Below the pieces are notes generated by a model that was given only the letters and a program-made list of their open reading frames with translations, searched no databases and was not told the DNA's origin. Below, one piece after another: positions 12,004 to 15,772 of a stretch of DNA of 15,772 bases; the first letter of the stretch is position 1, and each line of letters begins with the position of its first letter. Position numbers and translations under genes: made by a program. The stretch is from Firmicutes bacterium CAG:124 (GTDB taxonomy: Bacteria > Bacillota > Clostridia > Oscillospirales > Oscillospiraceae): assembly GCA_000432135.1 (NCBI GenBank), contig HF990565.1:3597-19368 (forward strand), read 5' to 3'.

Positions 12004-12381
12004 ATGACAGAACGCATTCGGACGCTGCCGGACGCGGAGCTGGCGGTCATGCAGGCCGTCTGGGCCTGCGAGACTCCGGCGAAGCGCGCACAGATCGCCG
12101 CGATTCTGGACAAGACCCACCCGATGGCCCCGACGACGCTTTTGACCGTTCTGTCGCGGCTGGCGGACAAGGGCTTTCTGCGCATTGAAAAAACAGGCCG
12201 CAGCGCGGAATACTGGCCGCTGGTCGCGCGGGAGGACTATCTTGCCCGGCAGGGTCGGAAATTCTATGATACCCTCTGCGGCGGGAGTCTGCCCGCGTTT
12301 GCCGCCGCGCTGTGCGCAAGCGGCTTAACGGCGGAGGAGCTGGAGGAGCTGCGCGAGCTTCTGCGGGAGGGAACGCTGTGA
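12004..12381 (+). CDS. BlaI/MecI/CopY family transcriptional repressor
   Basis: Cytosolic dimeric winged-helix repressor of 125 residues, the family's usual ~120-130. The N-terminal domain begins LPDAELAVMQAVWAC, as in BlaI/MecI ("E..VM..IW"), the recognition helix region is MAPTTLLTVLSRLADKGFL (~39-57), and the wing follows with KTGRSAEYWPLV. Residues ~75-120 form the helical dimerisation domain, which in BlaI/MecI contains the site cut by BlaR1/MecR1. Two operators matching the family box lie in its own promoter, so autorepression is expected. AGAGGA 11 bases upstream is the ribosome site. The stop overlaps the protease start as GTGA. CopY-type metal sensing is unlikely because the C-terminal CxC motifs are absent. 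Confidence 0.94.
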   Translation: MTERIRTLPDAELAVMQAVWACETPAKRAQIAAILDKTHPMAPTTLLTVLSRLADKGFLRIEKTGRSAEYWPLVAREDYLARQGRKFYDTLCGGSLPAFAAALCASGLTAEELEELRELLREGTL

Positions 12382-14231
12382 GTATTGCAATGGCGGTCCG
12401 TCTGGTGCTCGGCCTGATCTGCGGCGGTACTCTCACGTGGGCCGTCTGGGATCGATCCGAGCGGGAGCTGGCAGACAGGACGAAGGAAGAGCCACATGAG
12501 GGCCCGCGTTTCCTGCCCGGCATCAGCAGCTATTATCTGCCGATGCTGATGCTGCTCTATCCGATCCTCGGTGTGATCGTCGGCGGCGCACAGATGGCGG
12601 TGCAGATTACGCTGGGGCTGCTGATTCGCGTATTTCTGGAGATGAGCGTCTATTATGTGCTCCTGATGGCTGTGATGCCGTGGCTGCGCAGGCGGATTTC
12701 CGCCCGTGTGTGCGCCATGCTATGGCTGCTGCCGGACTGGCTGTATGTGTTCGTCGGCAGGCTCGACCGGCCGACGGACGGGAAAATGCTCGTCCTGCAC
12801 GCGCCGGGCGTGCTCGTCTATGTGCTGCTGGCTATCTGGGTCGTGGGCGCGGTAGGCGTGATGGTCTGGAAGATCGGGTCGCACCTCGCGTTCCGCCGTC
12901 GAATTTTAAAAAACGCCGTTCCGGTCACGGACCGGCAGACGCTGCATGTCTGGGAGACCGAGCTGGAACGCGCGTGGATCCGGAAATGCAAGTGGAAGCT
13001 CGTGCGCTCCGGCGTGGTCACGACGCCGCTGTCCATCGGCCTGTATAACCGGACGACCCGCATCGTGCTGCCCATGCGCGAGTATACGCAGGAGGAGCTG
13101 TCGCTTATCCTGCGGCATGAGATCATTCATATCTCCCGCGGAGACCCGGAGGCGAAGCTATTTCTGACGTTCTGCACGGCCATGTGCTGGTTCAATCCGC
13201 TCATGTGGGCCGCCATGCGCAAAAGCGCCGATGATTTTGAGCTCAGCTGCGACGAATCCGTGCTTCTGGATGAGCCTCAGCCTGTCCGGCGGCAGTATGC
13301 AGAGCTGCTGTTACAGACCGCGGGGGACGAGCGGGGCTTTACGACCTGCCTGTCTGCCACGGCGGGCGCACTGCGCTACCGGCTGAAAAATATCATGACG
13401 CCGGGGAAGAAGCGCACGGGCGCGATTTTGGTTGGGCTGACGCTGTTTGTGCTGGCGATGTGCTCCGGCTACGTGGCGCTGGCCTATGACGCGCAGCCGG
13501 GTACGCAGCGGCTCTTCGACGGGCAGGACTTAAACGCCGTGACGGTCACGAGCGTCGACCTGTGGAACGATCCGCGCGGCAAGGACGGCACCTGCATGGA
13601 CGAAGACGCGCTGAAGGAATATCTCGCGTCGCTGGAGCCGGAATTGTATACAGAGAAGCTCGACGAATACGCCTCCGGCGAACAGCGGGAGCTGACCGTC
13701 ATGTTCGATACGCCGCAGGGACAGCTGAGCGTCCGCCTGCTGGATCAGGCGGTTCACATCACGCGCCTGTGGGGCGGCCCGGATTTCCACACGGACAGCT
13801 ATTATCTGCGAACCCCCACCGACTGGGCCTATCTCGACACCCTCATCGCGCCGGTGCCGAATCTTCAACTTATTTTCCTGAACAACAGGGTGGACCGCGT
13901 TGTGTGCCGCTCCCTGACGCGGACGGCGGCAGACGGAACGGTCAGAGTTCTGCTGGCGTCCGAGGACTGGCGCTATAACGAGTATCTAAACGAAGATGTG
14001 CAGGAGGTGCAGCTGGGCTTTTCCCTGCCGCTGTCCGGGCCGTACACCGTAACGGTCGAGCCGCTGCGCGGCGGCGCGCGGCAGACGCTCACGCAGGACG
14101 ATCTGCCCGGCGACTGTCTCCCGCTCACCGGCCCCGATGCGAAATATACCGTCGCCGCCGACCTGCAGGGCGAGGACGGCGCGGTCTACCACGCACAGTA
14201 TGTTTTCATATTCCGAAAAGAAGCATCCTGA
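12378..14231 (+). CDS. BlaR1/MecR1-type M56 membrane metalloprotease with unrecognised sensor domain
   Basis: Membrane sensor-protease of 617 residues that should cleave or inactivate the partner repressor. The start is GTG 12378, with GGGAGGG 6 bases upstream and a GTGA overlap with the repressor stop; an upstream extension of 22 residues lies within the repressor gene. Membrane segments: ~2-19, ~50-77, ~84-102, ~112-128, ~143-165. The zinc-protease motif is HEIIH (247-251) with the third ligand Glu293 in SCDES, in the cytosolic loop, and a last TM at ~352-372. The outer domain (~373-617) lacks the penicilloyl-transferase signature of BlaR1 (S-x-x-K with downstream SxN and KTG), so beta-lactam sensing of the classic kind is doubtful. 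It has no resistance gene next to it in the window. Confidence 0.9.
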   Translation: MSIAMAVRLVLGLICGGTLTWAVWDRSERELADRTKEEPHEGPRFLPGISSYYLPMLMLLYPILGVIVGGAQMAVQITLGLLIRVFLEMSVYYVLLMAVMPWLRRRISARVCAMLWLLPDWLYVFVGRLDRPTDGKMLVLHAPGVLVYVLLAIWVVGAVGVMVWKIGSHLAFRRRILKNAVPVTDRQTLHVWETELERAWIRKCKWKLVRSGVVTTPLSIGLYNRTTRIVLPMREYTQEELSLILRHEIIHISRGDPEAKLFLTFCTAMCWFNPLMWAAMRKSADDFELSCDESVLLDEPQPVRRQYAELLLQTAGDERGFTTCLSATAGALRYRLKNIMTPGKKRTGAILVGLTLFVLAMCSGYVALAYDAQPGTQRLFDGQDLNAVTVTSVDLWNDPRGKDGTCMDEDALKEYLASLEPELYTEKLDEYASGEQRELTVMFDTPQGQLSVRLLDQAVHITRLWGGPDFHTDSYYLRTPTDWAYLDTLIAPVPNLQLIFLNNRVDRVVCRSLTRTAADGTVRVLLASEDWRYNEYLNEDVQEVQLGFSLPLSGPYTVTVEPLRGGARQTLTQDDLPGDCLPLTGPDAKYTVAADLQGEDGAVYHAQYVFIFRKEAS

Positions 14232-14278
14232 ACATAAACCAGCGGCTGCCCGACGCGAAGGAAAGCCGGATCATGAAC

Positions 14279-14307
14279 TTGACTTGTGGGTACTGCAAGC
14301 TTAGAAT
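14279..14307 (+). promoter_or_regulatory. Promoter of the acyltransferase gene
   Basis: TTGACT (14279-14284), 17-bp spacer, TAGAAT (14302-14307), initiation near 14314, ~30 bases before the gene. The -10 equals that of the bla-type promoter, but no TACA-N-ATGTA box is present here, so it is not an evident member of that regulon. Confidence 0.65.
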
Positions 14308-14344
14308 GGAGCTATCTACCAGAACCTGTTGAAGGAAGGATTGT

Positions 14345-15418
14345 ATGCGGCTCTTTGAGAAAACGCCGGAGGCGATGACCGGCAGCAGGATCGCCGCCGT
14401 TGATTACGCGAAAACGCTTGCGATCGTCGGCGTGGTGATGATCCATGTATCCAGCGAGGTCCTGCTCGGCAGGCAGATCGGGAGCGCTGCGTGGCTGGAA
14501 GGCCTGTTCTGGAGCAGCCTTGCAAGAGGCGCGGTTCCGCTGTTTCTGATGTGCAGCGGCGTTCTGTTTCTGGATAGAAGCGGCGGCCTGTCCGTCCGGC
14601 GCATCTGGAAACGGAACATTCCGCATATCCTGCTTGCGCTGCTTGTCTGGGCGGCTGTTTACAAGCTGGTTCCGCGCTTTCTGCATGAAAAGCTCACTGC
14701 GGAAGCGCTGCGCACGATTTTGCTGGAGCTGTTGTGCGGCCAGCATGAGGGCCATCTGTATTTTCTGCATATCATGCTGCTGGTATATGCCGCGCTGCCG
14801 GTCACATACACATTTGCGGCAAATGCGGATGAAAAAACGGAGCGCTATGCGCTGGCCTTCTGGATCGTATCCGGCGTGCTCCTTCCGACGGCCAAGGGCC
14901 TCGGACTTCTCCATGCGTTTTCCGGCATTTTTCTGCAATGGCCGCTTATGCTGGCCTGGGCCGCAATCGGCTGCACCTGGCTGGGGCATTTTCTGATAAA
15001 GCGTAAGCCGCTCCCGGTGCATCTGGCGGCCGCAATGCTCCTCGCTGGATTTCTCATCTGCTTTGCCGGTACGTGGCTCCGATCTGTCCGGGCAGGAAAG
15101 CTGTCCGCGCAGCTGCTGGAGGGGTTGTCGCCGGGGCCGTGCCTCATCGCGGCAGGCGTCTTTTCACTGTGTATGCGGGTCGGGAAAAAGGAATACGGGA
15201 AGCTGGCGCGCATGGCAAAGGCGCTGTCCGGCGGCTCGTTCTGCGTGTATCTGGTGCATCTGCTGGTCCTGCGCGCACTGACGCGCGCCGGGCTTTCGAC
15301 CGGCCGCTTCCGCCCCGCCGTTTCGGTCCCGTTCCTTACGCTGCTGTGCCTCCTTGGAAGTTATTGCATCTATTTGATTTTAAAAAGGATCCCATGGGTC
15401 AACCGCTGGCTCATTTGA
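14345..15418 (+). CDS. Acyltransferase-3 family membrane protein
   Basis: Integral membrane acyltransferase of 357 residues. The N-terminal hallmark of the acyltransferase-3 family is visible: Arg15 before DYAKTLAIVGVVMIHVS with the presumed catalytic His at ~34, then FLMCSGVLFL. About ten hydrophobic segments run through to the C-terminus, matching the 10-TM core of OafA, WecH and related enzymes that move acetyl or other acyl groups from the cytosol onto cell-surface glycans or lipids. There is no extra SGNH domain. GGAAGGA 4-5 bases before ATG 14345 is the ribosome site. It has its own promoter and a strong hairpin beyond the end, so it is probably monocistronic. The acceptor is unknown; an envelope polysaccharide or peptidoglycan precursor is plausible. 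Confidence 0.88.
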   Translation: MRLFEKTPEAMTGSRIAAVDYAKTLAIVGVVMIHVSSEVLLGRQIGSAAWLEGLFWSSLARGAVPLFLMCSGVLFLDRSGGLSVRRIWKRNIPHILLALLVWAAVYKLVPRFLHEKLTAEALRTILLELLCGQHEGHLYFLHIMLLVYAALPVTYTFAANADEKTERYALAFWIVSGVLLPTAKGLGLLHAFSGIFLQWPLMLAWAAIGCTWLGHFLIKRKPLPVHLAAAMLLAGFLICFAGTWLRSVRAGKLSAQLLEGLSPGPCLIAAGVFSLCMRVGKKEYGKLARMAKALSGGSFCVYLVHLLVLRALTRAGLSTGRFRPAVSVPFLTLLCLLGSYCIYLILKRIPWVNRWLI

Positions 15419-15460
15419 TCTGCACAGCGTTTGCTGACGAAAAGCACAGAATGCAAAAGA

Positions 15461-15489
15461 AGGGGCTGTCTCTTAGTGAGACAGCCCCT
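15461..15489. terminator. Bidirectional terminator between acyltransferase and rubredoxin genes
   Basis: Perfect 12-bp stem AGGGGCTGTCTC (15461-15472) / GAGACAGCCCCT (15478-15489), 5-base loop. On the - strand TTCTTTTG follows, which serves the rubredoxin gene; on the + strand only CTAAATT follows. Confidence 0.75.
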
Positions 15490-15501
15490 CTAAATTAAGG
15501 C

Positions 15502-15660
15502 TTATGCTTCTTCACTGAACTGGTCTTTGCCGACGCCGCAGAGCGGGCAGACCCAGTCTTCGGGGACTTCTTCCCAAGGCGTGCCGGGGGCGACGCCGTT
15601 ATCGGGATCGCCGACCTCCGGGTCATAGACATAGCCGCAGATATCGCAGACGTATTTCAT
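15502..15660 (-). CDS. Rubredoxin
   Basis: A 52-residue electron carrier with one iron bound by four cysteines. It reads MKYVCDICGYVYDP at the N-terminus and VCPLCGVGKDQF near the C-terminus, giving the two CxxC(G/P) iron-binding loops with Cys5, Cys8, Cys38 and Cys41, plus the conserved Tyr/Pro/Trp residues (GTPWEEVPEDW) between them. The length is that of clostridial rubredoxins. In anaerobes it passes electrons to oxygen- or peroxide-reducing enzymes. AAAGGAG lies 9 bases before ATG 15660. The gene begins 20 bases after the end of a small [2Fe-2S] protein gene, so the two are most likely co-transcribed. It ends at a strong terminator. Confidence 0.96.
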   Translation of the reverse strand: MKYVCDICGYVYDPEVGDPDNGVAPGTPWEEVPEDWVCPLCGVGKDQFSEEA

Positions 15661-15680
15661 GCTCAAATTCTCCTTTATTC

Positions 15681-15772
15681 TCAGCCGCTGAGCCGCTCGG
15701 AGAGGACTGCCATGATCTTATCGTGGCAGCCGCCGCAGCCGGTCGAGCAGCTGGTCAGCTTCTGCACCTCGG
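15681..15772 (-). CDS. BFD-like [2Fe-2S]-binding protein, C-terminal end only
   Basis: The last 29 residues of a protein whose start lies beyond the window. The visible end reads EVQKLTSCSTGCGGCHDK followed by an 11-residue helix ending SERLSG. The C-x3-C-x2-C group in a Gly-rich turn is the C-terminal half of a bacterioferritin-associated ferredoxin (BFD-like) domain, in which the first cysteine pair would be ~30 residues upstream. Such ~60-70 residue proteins are often encoded beside rubredoxin in anaerobes. A larger protein with this domain at its end, such as an oxidoreductase, cannot be ruled out. Confidence 0.75.
   Translation of the reverse strand, partial: EVQKLTSCSTGCGGCHDKIMAVLSERLSG

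Noticed and set aside
12378..14231. Direct beta-lactam sensor (BlaR1 proper)
   Set aside because: The outer domain lacks the transpeptidase-like motifs required for penicillin acylation, so I name only the M56 family.
1..15772. CRISPR array, insertion sequence, tRNA, rRNA or phage genes
   Set aside because: No regularly spaced repeats, transposase or integrase motifs, or RNA gene cores were found on either strand. Terminator and operator dyads explain the repeats seen.

Overview
The window looks like chromosomal DNA of a GC-rich, spore-forming Gram-positive anaerobe of the class Clostridia, most likely near the Oscillospiraceae. The evidence is the conserved rqcP-yabP-yabQ-divIC-S1 block (yabP and yabQ belong to endospore formers), strong purine-rich Shine-Dalgarno sites before almost every gene, a BceAB-type transporter, a rubredoxin paired with a small [2Fe-2S] protein, and many TTGACA/TATAAT-like promoters. 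The assignment is from gene content only; no rRNA or tRNA is present.

Layout. (1) 1-3111, + strand: a BceA-like ATPase (5' end outside the window), a BceB-like permease and two tiny membrane proteins, all overlapping at stop/start codons. (2) 3108-3524, +: a promoter and a small cysteine-rich protein of unknown function. (3) 3525-3706: three hairpins and a promoter that runs straight into one of them. (4) 3725-6851, - strand: a GntR-type regulator with a C-terminal RCK_C (TrkA-C) domain, a sodium:solute symporter and a ribokinase-like kinase, read in that order from a near-consensus promoter; the kinase also has its own promoter. (5) 6884-10523, -: rqcP, yabP, yabQ, divIC, an S1-domain protein, an SDR oxidoreductase and a secreted/membrane protein, ending in two terminators. 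(6) 10560-11943, +: adenosine deaminase, then an 80-residue YolD-like fragment whose promoter is wrapped in dyad symmetry. (7) 11940-14231, +: a BlaI-type repressor and BlaR1/MecR1-type M56 protease with two textbook BlaI operators. (8) 14279-15418, +: an acyltransferase-3 membrane protein. (9) 15461-15772, -: rubredoxin and the end of a BFD-like [2Fe-2S] protein.

How the parts work together. BceAB and BlaI/BlaR modules are both cell-envelope stress systems: the first normally senses and removes peptide antibiotics, the second derepresses genes after proteolytic signalling. The regulator-symporter-kinase set reads as a solute uptake unit whose regulator resembles BusR, the c-di-AMP-responsive osmolyte repressor. 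The rqcP-S1 block links ribosome rescue, sporulation and septation.

The most interesting non-coding signals are the 38-bp dyad around the YolD-like gene's -10 element, which could also hide that gene's ribosome-binding site in read-through mRNA; a 16-bp perfect palindrome directly upstream of it; and a U UUU UUG slippery heptamer in the correct phase within yabQ. I found no CRISPR array, insertion sequence, tRNA, rRNA or attachment site. No stretch over 300 bases lacks a gene.
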